Positions 25,001 to 36,500 of a stretch of DNA of 47,951 bases are shown piece after piece. Made by a program: the position numbers and the translations under genes. The stretch is from assembly GCA_037447655.1 (NCBI GenBank), contig JBBHKE010001224.1, positions 1 to 47,951 of the forward strand, given 5' to 3'. This stretch comes from Zygnema cylindricum. Its lineage: Eukaryota; Streptophyta; Zygnematophyceae; Zygnematales; Zygnemataceae. The notes under the pieces were generated by a model that ran no database searches, had not been told where the DNA came from, and saw nothing but the letters and a program-made list of their open reading frames with translations. Position 1 is the first letter of the stretch. Each line of letters begins with the position of its first letter.

Positions 25001-25561
25001 GGAGGCCAATCCTTTGGAGGAGGGCAAATGAGTAGTTTTGGCGCAAACTTGGGCAGACCGGGGGATGGAGGTAACGGTGGAAACAATAGTCAAAATAGTC
25101 AAAATCTGCAACATCTGATTTCTCTCGCGAACAGTCAAGGCATGTTTGCTCCAGGAGGGGCATTATCAGCTCTTTTAAACAATCAAAACCAGGGAGTTAT
25201 GTTACAAGGGTTGGGAGGAGGAGCAGGAGGAGGAGCAGGAGCAGGAGCAGCAGGAGGAGGAGGAGGAGGAGGAGGAGGAGGAGGAGGAGATCTCTTGAAC
25301 CAAGGAGGAGGAGGAGGATCCGATCCTTTCCAGGGAATGCAAGGTCTTTCTGGTGCCGGTGACGATTTGAAATCTTATGGAGCTGTTACGAGAGATTTTT
25401 TGGGTCTCCGAAACGTTCCGCAAAACATTTCATCGAAAGATTTTTCGGGAATTCGAGACATTCGTGACTATGCTGCTTTGACTGCCCAAGTTGACCAGAA
25501 TCGAAACGTAAGTGGAGGACAGATACAACAACAGTCGACGCAACAGCCCAAATGGGAATGA
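22068..25561 (+). CDS. IDD: IDD (INDETERMINATE DOMAIN) C2H2 zinc-finger transcription factor, 5' incomplete
   Basis: Nuclear DNA-binding protein; known family members partner GRAS proteins such as DELLA, SHR and SCR. Two exons are resolved: 22068-22464 and 23617-25561 (stop TGA), joined AG|GTGAGT...TTTCAG|GCG inside an Arg codon, giving ...FSRRDSFITHRAFCDAL. Together they encode 780 residues after the first split codon; the N-terminal exon is not located. The domain begins DPEAEVVALSPKTLMATNRF. Finger 1 (22124-22192) is C2H2; finger 2 contains YICPEPSCVHHDPARALGDL and ends HFCRKH; fingers 3 and 4 are C2HC types (KTC and AFC). The tail has poly-Gly from GGA runs (24259-24297, 25208-25290), a Gln/His-rich block (24838-24998), and two IDD signatures: LSTSSLLQKGMGSQ and, near the end, TRDFLGLR. 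At more than 780 residues it is longer than usual because of the Gly/Gln expansions. The intron ends before the last half of finger 4, a classic IDD position. Confidence 0.95.
22465..23616 (+). other. IDD intron with hairpin and CT-rich repeat
   Basis: A 1152-base GT-AG intron. It contains an imperfect hairpin (about 22851-22892, arms GTTGTGATGTCATTA and TAATGATGTCACAAC). It also has a pyrimidine-rich direct repeat at 23157-23300 in which the block CATCCCATCTCTTTTGCCTC occurs twice. Neither looks like a coding exon. Confidence 0.85.
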
Positions 25562-28072
25562 TGAATGGTTTTATGGGAATAAAAAAACGGAATGGGAAGG
25601 AGGACAAGAGGATGAGAGGATGAGGGGTTTAGAGACAGTGAGACGGTATAAATAGAGATATGTTGTGTGTGTATTTTTGCTCCAGCGATAGAGAAGCGGG
25701 TTTGTTTTTTTGGGAAGGTTTTGGGATCTCCGACAGACTGACCTTTTTTCTGAGCTCGAGTTTCAACTCAGTCATGTGGAAGGGGATAAAAAAATAGCCC
25801 CCGATTGGTTGTATCACTGATGCGGGAGGGAGAGGAGGGTGGAGGAGGATGAGGGATGAGAGGAAGGAGAGAACAACCGGAATGTTTCTGTATGGATTTT
25901 GAGGTGATAGGATGACTGATTATATATTTTAGCACATAGTATTATGGCTGCCTAGGAGATTTCTGCTCGTTGCTGATTGGTGGATTTTAGTTAGTTGTAG
26001 AAAGGGATGAGCAGAGAGAGGCAGCCATTTTTGATGTGGTGAGGTGTTCCTGGTGGTGGAGAACGTGGGAGAAACGGAGTGGGAGATGTGAGTGAGAAGA
26101 GAAAAGGACAAATTTGATGATGTCGACGACAAGGATGATGATAATGATGACGACAGTGATCATAATGAGGATGATGGAGAATGGTAGGGAAATGTTTTTA
26201 CTGTCGCTGTGTACATTTTTTCCGACTTCGCTGTGAATTTCTGGTTTCCATGGAGAATCAAGAATTTTAGGGTTTTGATGGAGAGACAGCGATGGCCATG
26301 GCGGTCGACCGCTTCAGTTGGGGCCTCCGAGCTTACTAGTAGTTGACAGGGACGGTCAGCCATGGCCATTGGGGTGTCAGTGGGTTAGGATTTTGTTTTC
26401 GACTTCTTTTTTCATTTTTTTTTTTCGTCTTTTTCCTTCGCTGCAGTTTTTAATGTGTAGCTATTTGTGAAATGTAGGCACGTTAGTGAGAACAGGTTTC
26501 AGGAAAACAGTGTTTGTGCAATTTGTCGGCAGTGTTTGTTAGCAACACAACCTCGGTTGTTCTTTAACCACCAACACTTGTATGCATGCTTGCAGTGAGA
26601 TATGTTTTGGAAATATTTGTTGGTAAAAAGGAATGAAGGGAAAAAAGGAGTACATCAAAATCTCTCATGTTCTTTTTGCTTTTTTCGATTTTTTTTTGTC
26701 TTTTTGTCTTTTTCTTTTTTGTCATTTTTTGACACTGCCAAAAATCCTTGTGGAAGGTGTCTAGGATGTTGATTGTTTACCATGTAAAGCCCTTAAATCT
26801 CAGGGTTTTTGTACTTTGTGGAGTTAGAGGTTAGGTTAACTTATGAACTGATATTGAGAGCATATGGATGACTGTGAGATCTGACGATGTATGGGAAACT
26901 GGGACAAGAGGGACTTGCCTAAGATGCAAAACATGTTTATGTCAAAATATCAATTTTCCTGTCAGAAAAAAAGAGGAAGAAACGCTGAGCATATTTCCGG
27001 TCTCAGAATCACTTCTGTACAAGGACCAAACATGTACCTTACGCTCAACACGGGTTAAGGTCTTAACTTCCATTTGTATAAGGAGGCATTTCACCATGTA
27101 TCGCTATTAAAGTTACGAGTGGATACATGCGCCCTGGTTACATCGGAAAATTTAGAGTCTGGAAGCTCCTGACAACACGTGGCCTGATTTGAGTCGCTCA
27201 TTGCTCGAGTGTTTAAACATACAGGTCAAATGTGCGAAAACAATTAAAAACGTTACATGTGGTCAATCCTTATCACACGTACTATACCCTAAAATGTTAA
27301 ACTATGACATACGCTTAATAGTATGGATTAACCGTGCATGTAGCGGTTCCAATTGATTTTGCACATTTAAATATGGTTCAAAGACGTGGCGAGCAGTTAG
27401 GTCTGCACATGCAGGTAGTAAAATTGAAGTCACAACAAAAGACAAAAAGAAAAAAGATGGACGAACAAAAAGCAATCTTAGGGTGATGTCTGAACTTCGA
27501 CGGTAGAGATGCTGGCCGATCTCGTTCGTGGACTGAGGTGGATTTCCATATTGCATTCTGTTCTTGTCCTATTAGCATGTAGCAGATTTCTTAACGGGAA
27601 TTCCAACGTCAGACTGGGTTAAGAGTTTAAGACTTGAGACTAGGGAAATGGACAATGAAATTTTTAGCAGGTTCGGAATAAGGGAGTACGCCAAAAAAAT
27701 GACAGGTATCGACATATGAATCATAATGATCATAGTTCAGACGACGTATGGGTTTCGACTTTCGAGCAAGCCTCCATACATTTGCGGGACCTTCGGCACC
27801 TCTCGGGACCCGTCCCGCACTCCCAAACAAAGGCCGTAATCAGGTATCTAAAATAGGGTTTATATATTTAGGGTCTTTTAATTTTTGTTTTTTTAATAAA
27901 AAAAAACAAAAACAAATAGAAAACCCTAAACATACGGTCGCATAGAGAAAGCGGGAGGTGGGGGCGACGTGGACCTGTTCGTCGTGATATTATTATCACA
28001 CTCTACATATGTATCTAAACGTCTACATCAACTGGTTAGACGTGACTACCGGAATGTAGTAGTAGACGCACT
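25562..28072. other. IDD 3' flank and intergenic DNA
   Basis: The first several hundred bases are G/A-rich like the gene and may be 3' UTR, including a GATGAC-type repeat at 26115-26170. An imperfect inverted repeat with GATGGCCATGGC and GCCATGGCCATT arms lies at about 26291-26372. The 80-codon ORF at 26868-27110 (CLRCKTCLC) is unidentified. No further gene recognised. Confidence 0.5.
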
Positions 28073-28960
28073 CAGGCGCAGGTTTAATTCCTACGAATCG
28101 CATATTTATTATAATAAACTTGCCTGTCCATCACAGACGGGCAGCCATGGCCATCTTTCTCTACCTCTCCGAGAGCATGCAACTTCCAAAAAAACAAAGT
28201 TCAGGCCATATGCAGATTCAATTTTTCATCATTCAACATTGCACGACGTAACACATTGAAAAAACAAAACAAAAACAATCACATTAAAACAAAAAAAATA
28301 TACATTTATGTCCTTTAACTATTTTTACTCTAAATCTTCTTCCCTTCTTGCCGTGGCGTCGGTACAGGCGCAGGTTCAATTCCTACGAATCGCATATTTA
28401 TTATAATAAACTTGCTTGTCCATCACAGACGGGCAGCCATGGCCTTCTTTCTCTACCTCTCCGAGAGCATGCAACTTTCAAAAAAACAAAGTTCAGGCCA
28501 TATGCAGATTCAATTTTTCATCATTCAACATTGCACGACGTAACACATTGATAAAACAAAACAAAAACAATCACATTAGAACAAAAAAAATGTACATTTA
28601 TGTCCTTTAACTATTTTTACTCTAAATCTTCTTCCCTTCTTGCCGTGGCGTCGGTAATGGCGTCTTCTGTGATTTTTCTTATAATAAACTTGCCTGTCCA
28701 TCACAGACAGGCAGCCATGTCCTTCTTTCTCTACCTCTCCGAGAGCATGCAACTTTCAAAAAAACAAAGTTCAGGCCATATGCAGATTCAATTTTTCATC
28801 ATTCAACATTGCACGACGTAGCACATTGATAAAACAAAACAAAAACAATCACATTAGAACAAAAAAAATATACATTTATGTCCTTTAACTATTTTTACTC
28901 TAAATCTTCTTCCCTTCTTGCCGTGGCGTCGGTAATGGCCTCTTTTGTGATTTTTCGCGT
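28073..28960. repeat. 292-bp tandem array, three copies
   Basis: Units start near 28073 and 28365 (292 bases apart). A third, missing its first 35 or so bases, continues from about 28675. Identity is very high, with only scattered substitutions across GGGCAGCCATGGCCxTCTTT and the AT-rich half. Minus-strand reading gives a basic ORF (RRHGKKGRRFRVKI) that recurs with each unit. It has no recognised family and could be a decayed gene end. Confidence 0.9.
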
Positions 28961-29099
28961 TCAGCTGTTCAATTAATAATGGCGGCTTCTTTTCGAAATT
29001 TGAAGAAGACGCCAGAACAATAGTTGAGCTCACGGCGCTCAAATAGTGTGACGCCGCAACGTCTCTTTTTGGAAATATTTGTAGACGTCACATTATTTT

Positions 29100-29720
29100 C
29101 CCGTACAATCCATGTACATTCTGTTCGGTTTACTGAACAAAAAGTACGGATACGTGCATTGATTTTTTTTTGTAAACTACCGTACAGTTTCCGTAAAAAA
29201 TCTAACAGTCACAGTATTTTGTTTATTAGTTTCCGTAATATGCCAGTTACAGTTTACAGTAGAAGTTTTTTTGCGTATTTTTGAAAAGTCACGTACAATA
29301 CGTAGAAACTGGAAAAATTGCATAGTTGTTCAAATCGCGTGATTTTTTCCTTTTTTCCGATTAAAACGTATAATTCGTGACTTTTGAATAAATCGGAAAA
29401 AAACGCGATGTACTTTCTGTCCGGTTAACTGAACGGCTAATTCACGGAAACTGTACGGTATTTTACGATAACTGTACGGTTTTACACGGTAATTGTACGG
29501 AATTTGACGAAAAGATACGTTTCACTTCGTAGTACTTTCTGTCCGGTAAACTGAACAGAAATTTTACGGGAATGTACGGAATTGTACCAAAAATGTACGG
29601 AATATTACGAAAAGATACGAAAAGAATATTACGGAAAATGTACAAAAATGGTACAAACTGCGGTGTATGTGAAATTTATTTTTGTTTACATGTACGAAAT
29701 AGTACGGACGAAAATTCATG
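29100..29720. repeat. GTACGG-rich block with three copies of a short palindromic motif
   Basis: A palindrome-like word of the form TTCTGTYCGGTTWACTGAAC occurs at about 29118, 29416 and 29536, embedded in dense TGTACGG/CCGTACA words and TTACGG runs. No ORF of interest. The block is AT-rich apart from these words, so they stand out. Confidence 0.7.
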
Positions 29721-30017
29721 AACGATTTTTACGATTTTTTCAAAAGGTTCAATGCGTTTGTTATGTATAATTCGTCGCGATTAAATCGTTCGCACTAAAC
29801 GCCGTGAACAACTATGAAAAATTGGAAAAAACACGCGTATTGAACAACTAGGATCATAATCATAGTTCAGATGCGTATTGTACTGTTTTGATACGCGTAT
29901 AGTACGAGCTGACAATCGAGCGTAAGTGCGTAACCAATGATTTTTGGCTTTTGCGCATTTGAACTATAATGTGAATGTCGAACGATCATGTTGGCAATCA
30001 GAAAATGGATCCTTTTA

Positions 30018-30725
30018 GGGCGTGTCCCCATGTAACCGATATTTTGAAACGTTATTTTGGAATTTAGCGCTGATTTTACGGTGTACTTTTCAAAGTGTGC
30101 CTATGTCAATCGTTACTTGCGCGTTTATTAATTTGAATATGTGGCAGTTGTACACGTCGCCAATACTTGCGACACCTGTAGACGCCGACAAACTGCTGAC
30201 ATTTGTAGACGCCAACGATCTCGGAACAAACTGCGGACATTTGTACGCCGCAAAGAGCTCCTGACATACTGGGACAATTGTCGATGCCAACTGTCATTTG
30301 TTGACGCCCACACGTGAACGACATAAGCAATCGCCTACGTCTACAAAATGACATTTGTAGACGCCCACAAGTGGACAACATAAGCAAACGGACAAACATT
30401 TTTTTTTTCGTGTATTCTCCCAACTGCAAAAAAACAAATGAAAACTTCTGACGCGTGCAACCCAGGCTTTCTATTCGTCAATAAGGTAGTATTTTGATTA
30501 AAAGCAGGTCGCGATTTGATTTCAGTGCAAGTGTGAAGATGAGCTGGAAGTGGGTCGCGATGATAATACTGCCAAATCGCCGTACCTTTCAAGTTCCAAG
30601 ATGACGCAAAATGTATTTGAGTTTTTGCCCATTTTTCGTACGGCGTAATATTTTCAAGTAGGAAGTCCCATTTTCTGTTTAAATGACGGGAAAAAACCCT
30701 TACTTGAACACATGGGGACACGCCC
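30018..30725. mobile_element. Tourist / PIF-Harbinger-like non-autonomous element
   Basis: The TIRs are GGGCGTGTCCCCATGT at the left and ACATGGGGACACGCCC at the right, all 16 bases complementary. TTA flanks both ends (30015-30017 and 30726-30728), the 3-bp duplication typical of PIF/Harbinger. TIRs beginning GGGCGTGT are also typical of Tourist MITEs. The interior holds a short minisatellite (30160-30370). No transposase was recognised in 708 bp. Confidence 0.88.
30160..30370 (+). repeat. Minisatellite of GACATTTGTAGACGCC units
   Basis: Roughly five degenerate units of about 30-45 bases carry TTTGTAGACGCC or variants (TTTGTACGCCGC, TTGTTGACGCCC), inside the Harbinger-like element. It creates overlapping minus-strand ORFs with no family likeness. 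Confidence 0.7.
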
Positions 30726-30728
30726 TTA

Positions 30729-32176
30729 GTCTGTTTTTGTCACTGTAGCGCTCGTTCAATCCCACCATGTCACGTGCCTCTTGAGACAAACATCAAATTC
30801 CGTATCTGTTTCGACAAAAAAAAAGAATAAGCCACACTAAAATCGCGATGGTAAACCATTTGAGTACACGAATGGAATGAAAACTTGAAAAGGCAAAACG
30901 AAAGTGAAAAGTGTTCGCACGAAATCAAACAATAACAAAGCCAATTACATTGAAATAACATATCGCTGGGATTTTGCTCCTCGCCATTCCTTGCTTCCCT
31001 AGATGCAGAAACGTTGGTACATTTAAAACCACGGAGGAAGTACATTTAGAGAAAACAGCCAGACTTCATTTTATTAGCTGGTTGTAGAACGTTCATGGCT
31101 ACACATTGACATGTTTATACAGTGCTACGCGCATATGCATATACAAAAGACACTTGACCGTCTCCATGGATATATGACCTGTGTCTTCCTGTACATTAAG
31201 TTACCCCAATTACTAGGACTTAATTAATAAGACTTTATGAAGAGAGCGTTTTGGTAAACTATCTGAGTACAGGTACATCAAGTCTGAGCTTGCTAAGTGT
31301 AGAGAAATGCTCATGCTTCTGACTATGCGGATTAAGAGGTAACCAATGCAAGGAAAATCAGTTGGTCAGCTGAGTTAAGAGTTGCTATTTGTAGGCTCTT
31401 AGACCCGTACAATGAACCCGGAGCCAATGTACTTTCGATATTCAAAGGTCAGATTTGCTTGAGCGAAGGTATTTTAAGGTAAAGCATGGTCTGTGTTTAC
31501 TACTGCGTTAGACTAAAAGACACATGCAAGCCACATGTCATGTGTACATTGAATTGCTTGATATTGGTAGGAGGGTATCCTTCAGCCTTTCAAGATGCAA
31601 ACAACATTTTTACTTAATCAAGTGTTTACTAAGCGATAGTTTTTTCTTTCTTTTTATTAATTTTGCCATCGTCCTCAAAATTTTCATCATCTGTGCCGAA
31701 TTTCGCAGCTTATTCTTTTGCAAACCCTGTCAGGTGTAAGGTCTGCACTGGATACAATTTGAGTGAAAATTAATCCGTGTGTACTGACAACTGTATACCT
31801 AGAATGACAAAACTAAATCACGCGACCCTTTGGAACACAGCTAAAAATTGGATCATTCAAACTGAAGAAATCGCTCAATTGGACATAATAGTAAAGATCA
31901 ATGCCGCATAAAACAAAGCACATACCTATTGGACACTACAATCATTTGAGAAAGATGTATGTTGCAGTCAAAAGGCACTTCCTGTTGAAAAAGAAAACCA
32001 TTGATGCTGGTCTCCCTTCATCATTGGTCAGAGATTGGATGTAAAATCCAGACAAGAGCACAAACATTCACCATACATTTCTCCCACTCTTAACTCAGCA
32101 AACATTGCACGAACTCAGAATGTGTGCCGTACAGAAAGCAATGAACATATTAAAATTTATCATCATGGCATTTCAG
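30729..32176. other. Intergenic DNA including the 3' flank of the cis-prenyltransferase
   Basis: No other gene recognised. The minus-strand gene ends at 32177, so its 3' UTR lies in 31,600-32,176. I could not fix a polyadenylation site. Confidence 0.5.
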
Positions 32177-33160
32177 CTAGTTACCTAACACAGCTTCTAG
32201 ACTCGCTTGCTCAAAGACTTTCCTTTGCCGCAAGATATGAGGCCAAGCTAGCTGATATTCCAAAATTGCCCAAACAAGATGCCGGAAAGAAAACTCTGGC
32301 CACAAAACCTTGCAGAAGCAAAGATGTGCATGCGAAACCTGCCAGAGAACGAAGTTGCTCAGTCTGGTTTCTCCTGAAGTTCGAATAAGGAGGTCTACTG
32401 GAGGACAATGAGACGTGTACAAATGCTTTTCTATGGAAGAAACAACTATAGGATTTAACAAAGGAAAATTCCTATCTTCAAGATTATCATCCACCGATCT
32501 ATTTACAGTAAAATCTGAAACTGAATTTATTTCTTCTCTATCATGTTTCACCCACTCTACCTCCCTTTTTTTCTCTATCACTTCCTCAATTGCCGAATCC
32601 CTGAGCTTTGTGAATGCTTGTACTATCTCCTCTCTGGAAGTGTACGGAGCATATATATTCAGAACTGCAGAAGAGTGTCTTTCAGTAACTGCCATCGCTC
32701 TGTCAGCAGAAACCCTAACAGAACGGGGCAAAAGTGACAAATCCCCTAACAATCGCACACACAAGCCTTTCTCTTCCGCCAACCCTCCTTTAGTAGCCAA
32801 TTCATCCAATTTTTTCTGAAGAAGTTCCATAAGAGCCTGTACTTCTTCCACTTCCCTCCGAAAATTATCTATACTAAAAGCGTAGACAGAGAGCACCTCA
32901 ATACCTAGCTCATGACACATATCCAGCGTATCTACTAGCCGATCGTAGCCGTGCAAATGGCCGATCTTGCGGTCCAAATTGGCTCTGTCTGCAAAACGTC
33001 TGTTGCCGTCCATTATGATTGCCACGTGGCGAGGGAGAGGGCCAGCAGAGAGGATCCAGTATACGATTTTTTTTAAAAAGGATAAAACGATACAGAAAGC
33101 TTTGCGGACAAACGAAGGCCTCGAAACCACCCGCTGCGGTTCAAGAAAGCATATGGCCAT
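32177..33160 (-). CDS. DHDDS: cis-prenyltransferase, dehydrodolichyl diphosphate synthase type, single exon
   Basis: Condenses isopentenyl diphosphates onto farnesyl diphosphate in cis, making the polyprenyl chain of dolichol at the ER for N-glycosylation. The 327-residue protein starts at ATG 33160, in a good context (GGCCATGGCC). The frame is open for about 35 codons further upstream but without ATG. Residues 45-56 are HVAIIMDGNRRF with the catalytic Asp51. SVYAFSIDNF (91-100) is the third conserved block and DLLIRTSGETRLSNF (256-270) the fifth. LNIYAPYTSREEI (168-180) and LWPEFSFRHL also match the family. The N terminus has a hydrophobic segment (about 21-40) that could lie against the membrane. 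Residues 200-245 carry an acidic insertion common to the plant-type enzymes. The absence of introns also fits plant relatives. It is divergent from the gene at 33600. Confidence 0.95.
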   Translation of the reverse strand: MAICFLEPQRVVSRPSFVRKAFCIVLSFLKKIVYWILSAGPLPRHVAIIMDGNRRFADRANLDRKIGHLHGYDRLVDTLDMCHELGIEVLSVYAFSIDNFRREVEEVQALMELLQKKLDELATKGGLAEEKGLCVRLLGDLSLLPRSVRVSADRAMAVTERHSSAVLNIYAPYTSREEIVQAFTKLRDSAIEEVIEKKREVEWVKHDREEINSVSDFTVNRSVDDNLEDRNFPLLNPIVVSSIEKHLYTSHCPPVDLLIRTSGETRLSNFVLWQVSHAHLCFCKVLWPEFSFRHLVWAILEYQLAWPHILRQRKVFEQASLEAVLGN

Positions 33161-33599
33161 GGCCAAAACATTCGTTACCACGAAAGAAAGGAGGAAGAGG
33201 TGATTCAACAAGAAAGTCGAGGGGAAACCGACGCAGGATGACAACCGTGGGTACTTACTGTTCAAATTCCTGTTCAGTTGGAATTAGTGTGGCGGAGGAT
33301 GCGGCCATGGCTTACTCTGTTTCCTTTAGGGATGCTGAAACAAATATGGAGCTGTATGGTATTGTAGTAGATGGAGATTCTTCAATTTTTAACTTTTTGC
33401 GACTTCCGTACACATGCCTTGTATTAACATGACACGTGGCTACATGTAAACGCACGTCACATATTGGATTTTTGACTTTTGTGATGTAAACAAACCTGTC
33501 CTAAAAAGACACGTAGCAATGTAAATTATAAGTTCATGTTTTCAACTCGAGGAGATTCTCAAAGCACATGCATGGGTTTTCGCCGCAAGCAGGGAGGAC
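33161..33599. promoter_or_regulatory. Shared divergent promoter region with ABRE/G-box
   Basis: 439 bases separate the start codons of the cis-prenyltransferase (-) and the BORCS6-like gene (+). ACACGTGGC at 33432-33440 matches the ABRE/G-box bound by plant bZIP factors; CACGTCA (33453) and ACACGTAG (33510) are weaker ACGT-core sites. Two upstream ATGs (33568 and 33572) are out of frame with the 33600 start and would form short uORFs overlapping it if transcription starts upstream. No TATA box is obvious. Confidence 0.55.
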
Positions 33600-36500
33600 A
33601 TGGATTGCCGTGAAGAAGAAACGCTTCCAATTTCAGACTCATCGACAGCCATGGATGTCCTGATGGCTGTTGAGAAGGACGCCGTGGCTGTAGCAGAGAA
33701 GCTGTCACAACTTATGGCTGCCCTTCGCACTTGTCTAGCAGATGTGAGTTCCTTTTTGCCGAGGAGAATCAATGAAATCATATGCCACTGAGATATATAT
33801 GTCACGGAGGTTCATATATCACTGAGATATGTTGTCACGCAGATACATGTGTATACGGATGTCACTGAGTTGTATAATTTATTTTTATGTTTGTCAGATA
33901 AACTATTTGCTTACATTTTTTAAATATTGTTACATTTATTTAGATTATTTTTACATGTCAAAAAGGATTGCAGTAAAATGGATGTTTTAAGTGATTTGTT
34001 TCCTCAGATCTTGGACTGGTTTGTGCAACGGTTTATATTATTTTTTTGAACCATAGTCTTTCAAACTCTAGACTAAAAGATGAATAAGTAGCTTGTATTT
34101 GAGAATTCTTCTCAAATGACAAACATGTCAGATTCTTAGGATTAGCTGTTTCAATGTTTAAACTTTAAAATCCTGAGAAATGGAAATGTCGTAGGAATAT
34201 GCAACACTTTAAACCCTAAAATTTGACTTCAAGTAATTCATACGGAGGTTGTGTTTTGCCCAATGGTCCAGCTGGGCCCTAGCACCAATGGTTCAACATT
34301 AACAGCCCTTTTTATCTACCCCAGCTTTGTAGCAATTTCGTATATATATATAAAAAATTTCGTATATATATATATTTTAACGGTTAGTTTTCCAAATTTG
34401 GCAAGTTACAGCTTATTTGGAAGTCTATAGTTTTTCCTTTTGAGAAATGAGTGGACACTACAGAACTGCATGAAACAAAAGTTATCCAAAACTTGACGTT
34501 ATTGTAAGCCTGAAAAGAATGCAGAGCACGAAACCGTGAAATTTTGCCTCTTAATGGAAATGGGTGCACACATTTAATCAAAGGATTTTGCGCCAGAGGG
34601 ATTTATTTTGAAATGGAAAAATTTAACAAGTTGCTAAAAATGGTTTGGACATGGGAAAAGGAATCACTTGCTGAAACATTGTTACAATTGACCGGGCATC
34701 TTTTATTGATTTATTTCTGCATACCGAAGAAATAGAATAAAAAAAAAAGTTTGAAATGTGATTGTGACTCTGGTGACTTTTTGAAATTAGAATGTGTAAT
34801 ACTAATTAGTTAGGAAGACGTGGCGGATTTTAGTTCCCACTCCAATAAAATGCTAAAATCACTCTTTTATGATTTTTGGCAAGAAAAAGTCTTGACCAAT
34901 TAGCGTTTCTAGCTCTAATAGCAACGACTGTTGTTGTTAAAATAGGTTCCAGAACAATGGATGACCGTCTTTTTGAACGACTTAGATGACTTGTCAATTT
35001 AAGGAATTGCAAAATCACTAAGGAAAGAATTACTATAGAAGAAACCAAAGCCATTGGTTTTGCAGTAGGACATTCACAAAAATTAACAGAAAAGCCGCTT
35101 TGTAAGATTGTCGGAAAGTAATGTTTCTATTGGTTCGTTTTTGTATATGACATCAGGCATCTGAGAATACTCTTGAACACATGGATTGTCATTACAAGGC
35201 CGCTAACAGCCTTCAGGAAGCCGGTACTCTTCTATTGTTCAAACCTAAAACCCTAGACATGAGTTTTTAAACACCTTAGTAACCCGGAATCTTTTCTGGA
35301 CCATATTTACATGGCAACATTTCTGCTTCAAATGTTAAGCGGCTCTTACTTTTTGCTCACCATTTCCATGGAAGATTGCATATGGTTCACGGCATTTTTT
35401 CGAATGACATTTTCTGCTGTACATCTAGTCATTATCAAACACTCTGCATGAAGATTACGGAATATTTGTTCTAGGAAGTGTTGAGTATTATTGTCCCGGT
35501 GTTTATTGGTTTTGCTCTTTCTGAAACTACCTCTGTGTTGGAATGAGGGGTCTATCAGGGTACATGTTTGAATAACAGGAGCATTCGCTCAACAAAAGTC
35601 CACCTCTTACTTTTTACCACTTTAATAATAACCTTTAGATTAGTTGGGTTGCAACTGCAGTGGTGGAAGCAGCCAGTAAAGGAAACCGATTTGTAAATGA
35701 GTGCTTAAGGTGAGCATGGACCTGAGGAACAGTATAGTGCCCTTTGCTATTAGTGTTTAAACGTTTTTCGGGCACTAAAACGCCTTAACCCTATTTTGAA
35801 CCATTGGATTTTTTTTTAAACGGAGCAATCGAAAGGAGAGACCGTCACCTTTCATTTGCCTGCCTCAAAAAGCAAACCTAGCAGTTGAAGGTAGAGTTAA
35901 ACGTTTTTGACTGCCCGAAAAATGTTTAACACTAATAGCAATGGGCAGTATACACCTCTCGCCGCTATTAGTGTTGATTTTGCTGCCAAGTTTATGTGCA
36001 AAATGTCCATCGCAGTCTTACTCAATTTTATGCCTTGATGTTTGTCCACGTGAAGTCATGTTTGTATCAAGTTTTTTATCGATGTTTTCTATTCACATCA
36101 ATGTTTTATATTTATATCAATGTTTTATATCTAGCAGCAGATTGGTCATTGGGCTTGGAACATATTAAACTCGAAATTAGTGTGGTCCTGACTAAATACA
36201 TTGTGGTGACATGAAGAAACAAGATAGAATCAGATCTTGGGCCCTCGAACAGTTATATGACTCCTGTTGTCGTACTAGCCTTGTTTATTTCAAAAATATT
36301 TCTTTTTTCAGTTTTACGCCTTTGGGCTTTCACCTCTTGCAATTAGTTGCAGAGCTAGTCAATGTCTGTGCCAAACCCGAGAAAACCCTAAAAAACCGTA
36401 GGAAACCCAAACACCCTAATTAACCTCAAAACCTTAATAAAATCCTAAAAACCCTGTAAAAACCTTATCTTTAAAGACATTGTTGTAGATTCAAAGTGAA

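Noticed and set aside
24699-25163. ORFs rich in Asn/Ile/Lys, Leu or Val/Asp over the Gln/His block
   Set aside because: Frame-shifted or antisense readings of the CAACAT repeat in the IDD gene.
28073-28960. CRISPR-like array
   Set aside because: Long 292-bp units without spacers, in a plant nuclear genome.
32035-32819. Plus-strand ORFs of 117 and 134 codons
   Set aside because: Antisense shadows of the cis-prenyltransferase gene.
33161-33265. N-terminal 35-residue extension of the cis-prenyltransferase from a TTG
   Set aside because: There is no ATG in this stretch. ATG 33160 has a good start context and gives a family-typical length.
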